Source of the DNA: DAHUXT01 sp036378295
GTDB lineage: Bacteria > Chloroflexota > Ktedonobacteria > Ktedonobacterales > JADMIN01
Direction of reading: 5' to 3'
NCBI GenBank assembly: GCA_036378295.1
Contig: DASUWS010000016.1
Location: 1 to 64,000, forward strand
Length of the DNA stretch: 64,000 bases
This document shows positions 16,563 to 27,140 of this stretch, one piece after another; position 1 is the stretch's first letter; every line of letters starts with the position of its first letter. The notes under the pieces are model-generated. The model did no database searches, had not been told where the DNA came from, and was given only the letters and a program-made list of their open reading frames with translations. Position numbers and translations under genes: made by a program.

Positions 16563-17486
16563 TTAGAGCAGCCCATCCGCCCGGTCACGCTCGACGAATT
16601 CGCGCACCAACTCCTCGAACGACTGGCGCGGCTTGAAGCTCGTCCGCTTCGTGAACGCGCTGCTATCGAGCGCAGTGCGCGAGTGGAGCGGACGCCATTC
16701 CCCTGGCCCGGCCTCAATGCCAGGTCGCACGACGATATTGGGGCGCGTGCCAGCATACTTGTGGTACGTTTCGATCCATGATTTCCACGTCTGGAAGTCA
16801 TCCGCCAGCGTCAATGGTCCCGGTGCCTTTATCGCCAGTGTGTCGGCCACCGCCCGGCCAAAGTCCGCGCCACCGATGTACGATGCCCCGTAGGTTTCGA
16901 GCGCCTCTTCCGAGTCAAACACCGCTACATGGCCCTGTGCGCAGTGGCGAAACAATGACCCGATGAACTGGTTGTCATGACGGCGCGCATTCGTGCTGAA
17001 GATCAGCGCCGGGCGCAGGCTGATCGCCGGGCCACGTCCTTTCTTGCTTGCTACCGTAGCTTCCGCCAGCGCAATTTCACAGGCATACTTCCCCATATCG
17101 TACCAGCATGATGGAGCGATGGGAGATGCCTCATTCAGCGGACCTTGTGGCCGCCCGTGGATGGTTGTGGTGCTCAGATACACAAAGGGCCCCGCGCGCC
17201 AGTGATCAATCAGGCGACTAGTCCCATTGATATCAATACGGGCGACCGTGCCGCGGTCGAGCGAGCGTGAGCTGCCCATGTGCACGATACCACCCGCCGC
17301 GCTGATTTCCTGCGCGAAACGCTCGACGTCGGCCAAATCGCCGACGACAGTACGGCACCCCGGAAACTGCACCTCCCTGCGCACGAGCGCCGTTATCGGG
17401 ATGCCGCGCCGCACCAGCTCGTCAACGACATAGCTGCCGATATAGCCTGTAGCGCCAGTAAGAAAGATACCTGGGTTCCCCATCAT
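16563..17486 (-). CDS. NAD-dependent epimerase/dehydratase (extended SDR)
   Basis: 307 residues. The Rossmann glycine motif GATGYIG lies near residue 12, VVGDLADVERF marks the adenine pocket, and the catalytic Tyr-Lys pair is in WYDMGKYACE with a preceding STTTIHG. Extended SDRs act on nucleotide sugars or similar substrates. AGGAG five bases before ATG 17486 is preferred over GTG 17492. It starts 12 bp after the radical SAM gene and is the last gene of an apparent four-gene minus-strand operon, so it may modify a product made by its neighbours. Confidence 0.85.
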   Translation of the reverse strand: MMGNPGIFLTGATGYIGSYVVDELVRRGIPITALVRREVQFPGCRTVVGDLADVERFAQEISAAGGIVHMGSSRSLDRGTVARIDINGTSRLIDHWRAGPFVYLSTTTIHGRPQGPLNEASPIAPSCWYDMGKYACEIALAEATVASKKGRGPAISLRPALIFSTNARRHDNQFIGSLFRHCAQGHVAVFDSEEALETYGASYIGGADFGRAVADTLAIKAPGPLTLADDFQTWKSWIETYHKYAGTRPNIVVRPGIEAGPGEWRPLHSRTALDSSAFTKRTSFKPRQSFEELVREFVERDRADGLL

Positions 17487-17498
17487 GTTCACTCCTGA

Positions 17499-19283
17499 TC
17501 AATCGGTCTGTAGCAGCGGATTCGCAAAGGCATTCGCACTGCGCGTCTTGAAGATGGCGCTGTGCCCAGAGGTAAAGTACAGTTGGATCGCTGCCTGAAC
17601 GCCTGGGCGGTTGCCAAAACGAGTCCACCCAAGCTCCTGACGCAGGCGATAGGCGAGAGACGGCAGCAGGCGGTCCACGGCAATCGCATCGGCTCGCAAT
17701 TCCGGCGCGACACGGTATGGATAGCTTGCGGGCATATCCGTCGCGCATGTCACTGGCTCGATGCCATAGGTCGCGGGATTGTTCATCACTGGCGTCGAGG
17801 GAAAGAGCGTAAAACGGTTGAGCGTGTACGTGGCTCCACATGTTGTGCGCAGGCAGCGGATCACGAAATCAACCGACGCTGTGACCTCGGACGGCGTGTC
17901 TCCGGGGAATCCCCCGATCAGGTTGATATGCAAAGCGATACCTGCCGCTTTCGCCGCCTCAACGATACCCTGGATAGCTTCGCCATCGAGCCCTTCGGTA
18001 TACTTGCCCATCCGGCGCAGCATGCGCAGCGAGGTGGTTTCGAGACCGAACAGCACATCGTAGCAGCCAGCCGCACGCATGAGCTCGAACAGTTCCGGCG
18101 TGAAGGCGCGTTCGAGCTTGCAGCGGCACGACCAAGTGAACGCCAGCCCGCGCTCGATTATGGCCTGGCAGAAGCGGCGCAGCAGCGCGGGCGAGAGCGC
18201 CTCATCCGCGAAGATGAACGTATGGTATCCCGCGTTCACCAGCGCCTCCAGCCGGTCGAGCGCCCCAGGCACCTCACCTAGTGAGGGCGGCAGCGGATGA
18301 TCGTACTTCAGGTTGTGGACGCAGAAAGTGCAACGGCTCCAATAGCAGCGATGCTGGCTGATGCGCGTCCAGAAGACTGGCTCGCTGGCGAATGTCTCGA
18401 CCGGCGGCGGAGGGATATAGCGAGGCTCCCTCACGGCTACCGGTTCCGACCCGGCCTCCGGAAACATATCGGAGCGGCGCAGAAAACCGCGGGGCGCCTG
18501 CCCACACGTCAGCGCGCGCGCCAGCACTGGAACGACCACATCCCGGTCGTCCTGCGACTCAATGATGCCGTCGAAGATGCGGTCCAGTGTATGGGCCGTG
18601 CGCAGGCGCGGCAGATGATGAGACAGCGAGAAGTTCTCGTAGCCGTGATCGGCCAGGCAGGCGTACATCGCATGCGCTCCGGGCTGGTGCGCGCGGAGAC
18701 GCTCGACGGCAATCATCGCGCACAGCAGATCTTCGGGGCACGTCACGCGCACCACCAGCAGATCAATCGCCTCGTGTGTCTCTGGCGTCCCCGTCGCCCT
18801 CTGAAGCGCAGCGGCGATCATCTCGGAGAGGATTGTCTTGCGCCGGGCGTACCTGGCAAGCGCGTGGCTATCGCCATAGTCCAGCCGAGTCACCCGCACG
18901 CCATCGTCGAGCGAGAAGTACAGCTCATCCTGAGATCGGTTCAAGAGAGCCAGGTATTCGGCCAGAGGCGAGACGGCCGCGATGTAGCGTGTGGCGCTGT
19001 CGTAGGTCGCAGTCTCGCGCAGCGCATCCAATGTCTGGCTCGCTCGTGCCGCCGCGCGCTCAAGCTCACCCGCGCGCACGTGCCAGGTTAGCCGCCGCAT
19101 GGGCGTTGCGGTCATGATGCGGGCCATGTCTGGGCTACAGATGGTCCGCCACCACCCAGCGTTCGCACTGAGGCGATCCAAGCAGCAGGTCTCACAGTCG
19201 GCGGCCAGCGTAGACCACCACCGCCCGGTATCGGGAACCACGGTAGGAAAACGCCCCGGTGGCGTCAGCGCGACGACATGCAT
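17499..19283 (-). CDS. Radical SAM protein with cobalamin-binding-like N-terminal region
   Basis: 594 residues. The radical SAM core begins near residue 305; its cluster cysteines are 313, 318 and 321 (CYWSRCTFC), a CX4CX2C spacing rather than the canonical CX3CX2C. Further core signatures are FIFADEALSPALL, GCYDVLFGLETTSLRMLRRM and IALHINLIGGFPGDT. Residues 165-300 (IDLLVVRVTCPEDLLCAMIA) resemble the alpha/beta region before the core in B12-dependent radical SAM enzymes, but no clear DxHxxG motif is present. The chemistry is probably radical modification of a peptide, lipid or small molecule. GGGAGGAG ten bases before ATG 19283 supports the start. It lies 29 bp after a membrane protein gene and 12 bp before an SDR gene. 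Confidence 0.82.
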   Translation of the reverse strand: MHVVALTPPGRFPTVVPDTGRWWSTLAADCETCCLDRLSANAGWWRTICSPDMARIMTATPMRRLTWHVRAGELERAAARASQTLDALRETATYDSATRYIAAVSPLAEYLALLNRSQDELYFSLDDGVRVTRLDYGDSHALARYARRKTILSEMIAAALQRATGTPETHEAIDLLVVRVTCPEDLLCAMIAVERLRAHQPGAHAMYACLADHGYENFSLSHHLPRLRTAHTLDRIFDGIIESQDDRDVVVPVLARALTCGQAPRGFLRRSDMFPEAGSEPVAVREPRYIPPPPVETFASEPVFWTRISQHRCYWSRCTFCVHNLKYDHPLPPSLGEVPGALDRLEALVNAGYHTFIFADEALSPALLRRFCQAIIERGLAFTWSCRCKLERAFTPELFELMRAAGCYDVLFGLETTSLRMLRRMGKYTEGLDGEAIQGIVEAAKAAGIALHINLIGGFPGDTPSEVTASVDFVIRCLRTTCGATYTLNRFTLFPSTPVMNNPATYGIEPVTCATDMPASYPYRVAPELRADAIAVDRLLPSLAYRLRQELGWTRFGNRPGVQAAIQLYFTSGHSAIFKTRSANAFANPLLQTD

Positions 19284-19312
19284 GGCGTCGTTACTCCTCC
19301 CGGCCTGCCTGG

Positions 19313-21001
19313 TTATCCTCTGACGCCAGCAATAGCGGGCGGTTCTGGAGGATACATGCCGGGAATATCTGGTGGAACATCACGCGGATAGTTTGGATCT
19401 GGCTGGTAGGGAACATTCGGCGGCCAGTTCGGTGGCGGGGTCTGAGGATTCCAGTTAGGATTGTTACCCGCATCCCTCCACGACCTATAGGCGTTGCATT
19501 CGTCGCTGTTATCGAAGTTATAGCCATCAGCATTGGGAGGAGTGACCCAATTTCTCACCTCCCTGTCGGCCCACCTCGCCGCCGCTGCCGCCGCTGCCGC
19601 CGCTGCCGCCGCTGCCGCCGCTGCCGCCGCCGTGAACGAATCCCAGCAATCCCTCAAGCCACTGCAGTTGTCGGCGTAGACTGGATGCGCCGCGAGGAGC
19701 CAGGCCGCTCCCGCTGCCACCAGCAGCAGGACAATTCTCCCCGCACTGGCGCCCCTTGATGGTGCGCGCTGCGCCAGAGGCTGCGGATGCGGGAGCGCTC
19801 CTCCCAGGAGCACGCCGAAGATCACCAGCCCCCCTGCGGTCGCCAGCACGATCGGCAAGAACTCTGAGCCCAGTGGCGCGCGGAATTGGTCATAGAGGTC
19901 CGGGTAGGCGGTGATCTGCTCGGCCACCAGATAGCTCAGAGCACACCCAACCAGAAAGCGCACCACAAAGGGGACGGCTTCCAGGGCGCTCCCCAGCGGC
20001 CGCACCTGGCGCACCAGATAGCCCAACACCTGCCCGCCAATCAGCGCCGTCAGCAGCAGCACGGCATCCACTGGAGAGGTGATGATGCCGCTGAGCGCCG
20101 CCACCAGTAAGAGCGTGGTCAGCACTAGGCGAATGAGTGCCACGACCCGGCGGGACTGGCCCTGCCCCTGCGCGCGTGGCGAGAGAAACGCCCCGAGTGA
20201 GCCGAACGCGCCGAACACGATATCCTCCGGTTTGTCGAGAACACCGCCCCAGGCTTGCAGCCCCATCGCCACCAGCGAGACCACAATAGCCGCACCGACC
20301 AGTATATTGCCTTGCGCCTGCATCACCTGCACCGCGTCAATGGTGGGGGCACCACCCACGCGGCCCCAAGTAAACATAGGACGGATGAAGATGGGCCCCG
20401 CCGCTGACCAGATGGAGACCAGAACTCCAGCCAGCGCCGCCGCACCGCCTGCCCCCAGCACCGTGCCCGTGATCTGCCTGCCCACGCGGTCGCGGATGCC
20501 ACGCATCAACGCGCGACTGGCGAGCGGAATCTCCATGATGAGCAGCCAGAGCAGCCAGTACTCGACGAAACGCCCGGCAATCGCGACCGGCGGAAGTTGA
20601 ACGGAGAAGATCAGATCGAGTACTACGAAGGTGAGCGTATACAGGACTCCTAGCGAGGGCGCGACGAATCCTACGGCCAGCCCCGCCAGCAGGAGCGCGA
20701 GCGAGTCGGTGTAGGCGGGAAATCCATTCTGGGTAAAGTAGTAGAAGGGATTGTTGATGTAGTCCATGCTTCCCTGCATCGAGCCTATAGCCTCTGTTCG
20801 AGCGAACGCCAGAATCAGGGCGAGCACCGCCACGATCCAGCCAAACAGCCGCCCGCCTGGTATGCGGCGCGCCACTGCGGCGTCAGCGGCGATGCTCTCC
20901 CAGAGTTGTGGGCGCAGGCGGGCCATGAGTTGAGCTGGAACCGTCCATGTGGGCAGCGTGCGATCAATGAGGCGCCCTGATGAGAACCAACCGGGTAGCA
21001 C
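19313..21001 (-). CDS. Large membrane protein with an 18-alanine tract and Pro/Asn-rich tail
   Basis: 562 residues, not recognised. About ten hydrophobic segments fill residues 50-410. A further one (IVLLLVAAGAAWLLAAHPVY) ends in a signal-peptidase-like ADNCS. Then come a cysteine pair (CSGLRDC), 18 consecutive alanines, a Trp- and Asn-rich stretch and a proline-rich end (YPPEPPAIAG). The tail is probably extracytoplasmic. GTG 21001 is chosen because AGGAG lies eight bases upstream; TTG 21019 would overlap that site. It is followed 29 bp later by the radical SAM gene, so transport, anchoring or export linked to that enzyme is possible but unproven. Confidence 0.65.
   Translation of the reverse strand: MLPGWFSSGRLIDRTLPTWTVPAQLMARLRPQLWESIAADAAVARRIPGGRLFGWIVAVLALILAFARTEAIGSMQGSMDYINNPFYYFTQNGFPAYTDSLALLLAGLAVGFVAPSLGVLYTLTFVVLDLIFSVQLPPVAIAGRFVEYWLLWLLIMEIPLASRALMRGIRDRVGRQITGTVLGAGGAAALAGVLVSIWSAAGPIFIRPMFTWGRVGGAPTIDAVQVMQAQGNILVGAAIVVSLVAMGLQAWGGVLDKPEDIVFGAFGSLGAFLSPRAQGQGQSRRVVALIRLVLTTLLLVAALSGIITSPVDAVLLLTALIGGQVLGYLVRQVRPLGSALEAVPFVVRFLVGCALSYLVAEQITAYPDLYDQFRAPLGSEFLPIVLATAGGLVIFGVLLGGALPHPQPLAQRAPSRGASAGRIVLLLVAAGAAWLLAAHPVYADNCSGLRDCWDSFTAAAAAAAAAAAAAAAAAARWADREVRNWVTPPNADGYNFDNSDECNAYRSWRDAGNNPNWNPQTPPPNWPPNVPYQPDPNYPRDVPPDIPGMYPPEPPAIAGVRG
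19577..19630 (-). repeat. Trinucleotide repeat coding for 18 alanines
   Basis: 54 bp of GCG and GCA codons arranged as a 9-bp repeating unit. It stays in frame within the membrane protein gene. Such a tract is prone to replication slippage in 3-, 6- or 9-bp steps, which would change tract length without a frameshift. Confidence 0.9.
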
Positions 21002-21074
21002 TAGATGCGCTCCTCTCAACGTGAGATACGCTTACACGGCAAGCCGAGCCGTTGAGTTCAGGATAGGTCGGGGG

Positions 21075-21758
21075 TCAGGAGAAAAACGGACCAAGCCGCA
21101 CGCCGAGCCGACGCAGCCCATAGCGGCATCCCAGGCCGAGAACGGCTCCGTATACCAGATGCGAGAGCGAGCCAATCGCCGCGAATTCGCGGAAGAAGCG
21201 GATATCTAGCCAGCCGGGATAGAGTGTCAGTTGGAACATCTCCAGGAAGACGCCCCAGAGAACTCCCGCGATGATGCCCCGGCGGCCAAAGAGGAAGCAG
21301 AAGGCGACGGCAAAGGAGATGCCGTTTAGCACATGAAAGCCAATGCCTACAGCGAGGGTAAGCGCGTGTGGAGCGGAGTTGCCAATGAGAAGCACACCGA
21401 AAGTGTAGCTCAGTTCGAACGGGTTATAGGGTGACGGGTCGAGTTGCGATAGCACAAACTTCGCCGAGTCGTAACAGACCGTCGCCACAACGCCCGTCAC
21501 CGCCCCAATCGCTGCCATCTGGAGGATATAGCGCCGACGCTGTACTGGAAGACGAATGAATAGCACGGCGATTGCAGTGATCAGCGCACCGGCAGTCACC
21601 ATCAGCCCAATCGCGAGGGAGAAGCCTGTCAGGATGTGAACGACCAACGCCACACCGCTAAACAACGCGCCCATCCCCAGGATATTGGGGAATAGCTTCC
21701 CCCACCGACCCCGAACGTTCTTCACGTTCTTCAATCCATCATCCGCACTAGAAATCAT
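21075..21758 (-). CDS. Six-helix membrane protein of unknown function
   Basis: 227 residues with about six hydrophobic segments: ILGMGALFSGVALVVHILTG, FSLAIGLMVTAGALITAIAV, a third near 90, HALTLAVGIGFHVLNGISFA, GIIAGVLWGVFLEMFQLTL, and one near the C terminus. GHxxN-type residues in the fourth segment (GFHVLNG) and the polar FLEMFQ might be functional. GGGGAA five bases before ATG 21758 decides the start. It is the first gene of the apparent four-gene operon; 73 bp separate it from the poly-alanine membrane protein. No family was recognised. Confidence 0.65.
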   Translation of the reverse strand: MISSADDGLKNVKNVRGRWGKLFPNILGMGALFSGVALVVHILTGFSLAIGLMVTAGALITAIAVLFIRLPVQRRRYILQMAAIGAVTGVVATVCYDSAKFVLSQLDPSPYNPFELSYTFGVLLIGNSAPHALTLAVGIGFHVLNGISFAVAFCFLFGRRGIIAGVLWGVFLEMFQLTLYPGWLDIRFFREFAAIGSLSHLVYGAVLGLGCRYGLRRLGVRLGPFFS

Positions 21759-21987
21759 ACCGTTCCCCGTGGATCGCCAATGATACGAAAAGCCAACGTG
21801 GTGAACATGACGCGAGGCGGCACCAATGTATCGTCTCGTGACAGAGCACCAGCCGGGCGATTGTACAGGATAGCGCATAACCCGTCAACATGTCTCCTGC
21901 GCGTGCCTCGTTGTGCTGGGAGTGGGCCGCTGCGCCCATGATCTCGCGACGAGCGCTCGCGCCCGGGGCTCGTTGCCTTCGGTCTTG

Positions 21988-21996
21988 TGGTAGACT
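21988..21996 (+). promoter_or_regulatory. Candidate extended -10 promoter of the HtrA gene
   Basis: TGGTAGACT fits TGnTAnnnT and lies about 110 bp before ATG 22107. The 348 bp between 21758 and 22107 also carry the divergent promoter for the membrane operon, which could not be placed. Confidence 0.3.
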
Positions 21997-22106
21997 GATG
22001 CATTGGTTCCGAAATATCAGCCAGGCGAAAAAGCTTAAACCCCGTAGAAGACAGTGCGTATAGCGTATAGATAAACATCATCCCCCATGCATGAGGAGAC
22101 ACAATC

Positions 22107-23144
22107 ATGGGATGGTTTGGACACTCACGCGAAGAACAGACCGCTGCCGGAAAGTCGCCCGCCCAGGATATCGCCGCGCTGGACGCATATTCGAAGAGCA
22201 TTATCTCTGTCGTGGATAATGTGGGACCGGCAGTTGTGCAGATTGGCGTTACGAAGGTCGTCGGGTATTCGCCCTTCGGTGGCGGGCAAGTGGCTCGGGG
22301 CGCCGGGTCGGGCGTCATCTTCGCGCCCGATGGCTACATTCTCACCAACAGCCACGTCGTGGATGGCGCGCGCCAGGTGATTGTGACGCTGGCCGATGGG
22401 CACGACATCCGGGGCGATGTGATTGGCCAGGACCCCGACAGCGATGTCGCCGTGGTGCGCATCTCCCCACCTAATGGCACTCAACTGCGCGCGGCCAAGC
22501 TCGGCGACTCCGATAATTTGCAGGTGGGGCAGCTTGTCGTCGCAATTGGCAGCCCGGTGGGCCTGCAAAGTACCGTCACAGCGGGCATCGTCAGCGCGCT
22601 GCATCGGACGTTGCCGGGCTATGGCGGCCAGATGATCGAGGATATCATCCAGACAGACGCGGCGGTGAATCCGGGCAACTCTGGCGGCCCACTCGTGGAC
22701 TCATCGGGCGCGGTGATCGGCATCAATGTCGCCGTCGTACAGCAGGCACAAGGCCTCTCATTCGCCATTCCGATCAATACCGTCAACTGGGTGGCGGCAC
22801 GTCTGATGCGAGATGGAGAGGTGCGCCGTCCGGTGCTGGGCATCGTCGCGCAGTCCGGAACGCTACCACAGTCGCTCCGCCGCCAGTTCCAGCTTGAGAA
22901 AGAAATGGCTGTCCAGGTGGTTCAGGTGGCGAATGGCGGCCCGGCACAGAAAGCGGGTATCCAGCCTGGCGACATCGTCTACAAGCTGGATGATCGTCCC
23001 ATCGGCTCGGTACTCGATCTGCGCCACTATCTGGAGCGACTGAACGAAGGCACGCAGGTACGTGTCGGGCTGATCCGCATGACCCCAAGCGGCCCGCAGT
23101 CAAGCGAAGCCAAGGTCACCATCCGCGTCGCGGTAACGCGCTAG
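22107..23144 (+). CDS. HtrA/DegP-like serine protease with PDZ domain
   Basis: 345 residues. The trypsin-like domain spans about 30-235, with catalytic His83 (TNSHVVDG), Asp113 (DSDVAVVRI) and Ser192 (NPGNSGGPLVD). A PDZ domain at about 245-335 (VVQVANGGPAQKAGIQPGDI) should recognise C termini of misfolded substrates. Unlike typical HtrA/DegP there is no signal peptide or N-terminal membrane helix: the protein begins MGWFGHSREEQ and reaches the protease within 30 residues, so it may be cytosolic. GAGGAG eight bases before ATG 22107 makes a missing upstream leader unlikely. The stop overlaps the convergent methyltransferase stop in a shared CTAG. Confidence 0.92.
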   Translation: MGWFGHSREEQTAAGKSPAQDIAALDAYSKSIISVVDNVGPAVVQIGVTKVVGYSPFGGGQVARGAGSGVIFAPDGYILTNSHVVDGARQVIVTLADGHDIRGDVIGQDPDSDVAVVRISPPNGTQLRAAKLGDSDNLQVGQLVVAIGSPVGLQSTVTAGIVSALHRTLPGYGGQMIEDIIQTDAAVNPGNSGGPLVDSSGAVIGINVAVVQQAQGLSFAIPINTVNWVAARLMRDGEVRRPVLGIVAQSGTLPQSLRRQFQLEKEMAVQVVQVANGGPAQKAGIQPGDIVYKLDDRPIGSVLDLRHYLERLNEGTQVRVGLIRMTPSGPQSSEAKVTIRVAVTR

Positions 23145-24292
23145 GGTTCGACGGTGATGTCATAGGTGAAGTAGCGGCGTATCTGGCGGTAGGCTCCAGC
23201 AGGCGCGGGTGGGAGTTCTCCGCCCGTGTAGTGCGGCCACGCGGTGATGCGCCATTGCTCCATGGGAATGTGCCGTGTCACCTGCCAGCGCGCTGTTTCT
23301 TCCAGAACCTGTCGCTCAGCCTCCGTGCCGCCGAACGAGACGAGCATGGGGAGCCGTGTCGCAAAGACGCTGAGCGATGGACCATCTGGTCCCTCGGCGT
23401 AGACTCCATAACGGACGCGCGGAAGTCCTGGCCAGCGGCGGCGCGGCTCGCGGCTCAGCACCAACAGTCGCAGCCCGCGCAATCCTAGCCAGGGCAACAG
23501 GGTGCCGTCGAAGCTGAGATGCCTCCGCCGGGGTCGCGTCGCGAGCAGTGCGCGAACTGGGGCGGCGAGCCGCTCCGCTTCATCGCTGCCCAGGCGCAAT
23601 CCCGTGTCAAGCGGTATCCACTGCGCCCCATGCTTCTCGCTCCCCCGCAGCCGCATGAACCCGCACGGCGCCAGCGATTCGCTGGAGAGCACCCCATCGC
23701 GCTTGCGCAGCGCCACACTCGCGTCTGACATGCCCAGCCAGAGCGGGAGCGTTATCAGTCCGCCATCAACGAGCTGCTCGAACCATGCCGGCGTGATGTC
23801 GCTCGCGCCTACCGTCAGCTCGATACGATCATAGGGAGCATTCTCCGGCCAGCCGCCCGCGCCATCCGCCGCGATCACCTGTACCACGCCATAGCCGGCG
23901 GCGTTCAGGTGCGCGCGCGCCTCGGCGGCAATCTCCTCGCCGATGTCTATGGTGGTGACATGACCCTCCGGCCCGGCAAGCTCGGCCAGCAGCGCCGCGT
24001 TATAGCCCGTGCCCGCGCCAATCTCCAGCACGCGCATGCCCGGGTGAACGTCAAGCTGCCGCAACATGACCGCGACGATAGCCGGCTGCGAGGCGGAGCT
24101 AATGGGCGCTCCATTCTCTTCATGGGTTGGAACGGCTGTATCGCTATACGCCTGCTCGATGGGCACGGAGGGCAGAAAGAGGTGGCGCGGGACGGTGCGC
24201 AGCGCGCGCTCAACCTCGGCATCAGACAGCACGCCCTCGCGTTGCAGCTTCTCGACCAGCGCCTGGCGCAATGCTTCGGGAGTCGTGCTCAT
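23141..24292 (-). CDS. Protein-L-isoaspartate O-methyltransferase-like protein with long C-terminal extension
   Basis: 383 residues. The first 210 are PCMT-like: VPRHLFLPSVPIEQAYSD, SASQPAIVAVMLRQLDV, then SAM motif I VLEIGAGTGYNAALLAEL, with TTIDIGEEIAAEA following. PCMT repairs isoaspartyl residues in aged proteins using SAM. The C-terminal 170 residues exceed the usual PCMT length of about 210-220 and are mixed alpha/beta of unknown role; similar long forms occur in actinobacterial and Chloroflexota proteins. The gene is monocistronic and converges on the HtrA gene. Protein repair beside a quality-control protease may be coincidental. Confidence 0.85.
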   Translation of the reverse strand: MSTTPEALRQALVEKLQREGVLSDAEVERALRTVPRHLFLPSVPIEQAYSDTAVPTHEENGAPISSASQPAIVAVMLRQLDVHPGMRVLEIGAGTGYNAALLAELAGPEGHVTTIDIGEEIAAEARAHLNAAGYGVVQVIAADGAGGWPENAPYDRIELTVGASDITPAWFEQLVDGGLITLPLWLGMSDASVALRKRDGVLSSESLAPCGFMRLRGSEKHGAQWIPLDTGLRLGSDEAERLAAPVRALLATRPRRRHLSFDGTLLPWLGLRGLRLLVLSREPRRRWPGLPRVRYGVYAEGPDGPSLSVFATRLPMLVSFGGTEAERQVLEETARWQVTRHIPMEQWRITAWPHYTGGELPPAPAGAYRQIRRYFTYDITVEP

Positions 24293-24390
24293 CGTTTCCG
24301 CCCCCTCCCAGCCCTGTGGGCCACCCAGTCTCTTGGCCTGCTGCCGCTCCGCGCCTGCAACGGCGCTTCTCGCCCGCGCTCGCGCGTCTG

Positions 24391-24460
24391 CCTCCCTGCG
24401 GGGAGGGCTTCCAGTGGCGTCTGCGTCTGGTTCCCTCCTCTCCGCGAGGGAGGGGTGGGG
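24391..24460. repeat. G/C-rich palindromic intergenic element
   Basis: Two small hairpins (CCTCCC-TGCG-GGGAGG at 24391-24406; CCCTC/GAGGG at 24433-24450) are followed by AGGGGTGGGG in the 171 bp between purL and the methyltransferase gene. The style matches elements at 55458-55516 and 60727-60751. Confidence 0.45.
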
Positions 24461-24463
24461 TAG

Positions 24464-26791
<2,328 letters not shown>

Positions 26792-26850
26792 AGAATGCTC
26801 CTTGCTGGCGGGCCGGTCGTGTCGCGACAAGTGCCGCGCGAGTCACCCTG

Positions 26851-26859
26851 ATTATACCA
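26851..26859 (-). promoter_or_regulatory. Extended -10 promoter of purL
   Basis: On the minus strand the sequence reads TGGTATAAT, identical to the element at 1600-1608. The predicted start is near 26843, about 50 nt before GTG 26791. No convincing -35 was found. Confidence 0.5.
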
Positions 26860-26986
26860 GCCGCCTATGCCCGCCTGCTCATGGACAGGTGCCTGACGCA
26901 TGCGCACACGGCGCGCCTTCTAGCCGCTCGCCGCCCAGGCTGCGACCCGGCTCCATCAGGCGCCCAGACGCCCAGATACCACGCCA

Positions 26987-27044
26987 TGTCAATTTGTGAC
27001 AGGACTGTGCGGCATCCAGGCGTAAATGTGACATGCCCTGGATG
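26987..27044 (+). promoter_or_regulatory. Candidate operator half-sites upstream of the secreted repeat protein
   Basis: A 15-bp dyad TGTCA-ATTTG-TGACA lies at 26987-27001. A third half-site TGTGACA lies at 27027-27033, three helical turns downstream. CATCCAGG at 27013 and CCTGGATG at 27037 form an additional inverted repeat. All are 100-150 bp before ATG 27141. Confidence 0.3.
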
Positions 27045-27140
27045 TTGTGGGGATAGGGTGCAGTGTGCACCAAGCTGACAGGCAAGAATCACCTGCTGGA
27101 ACGCGGGCCTGATATGGATGCACACACGAGGAGGCAGCAT

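Noticed and set aside
15827..16801. Open frame extending the small gene at 15581 upstream to 16801 (406 residues in total)
   Set aside because: It runs through tRNA-Lys and into the end of the SDR gene, and a strong ribosome binding site lies at the internal ATG 15826.
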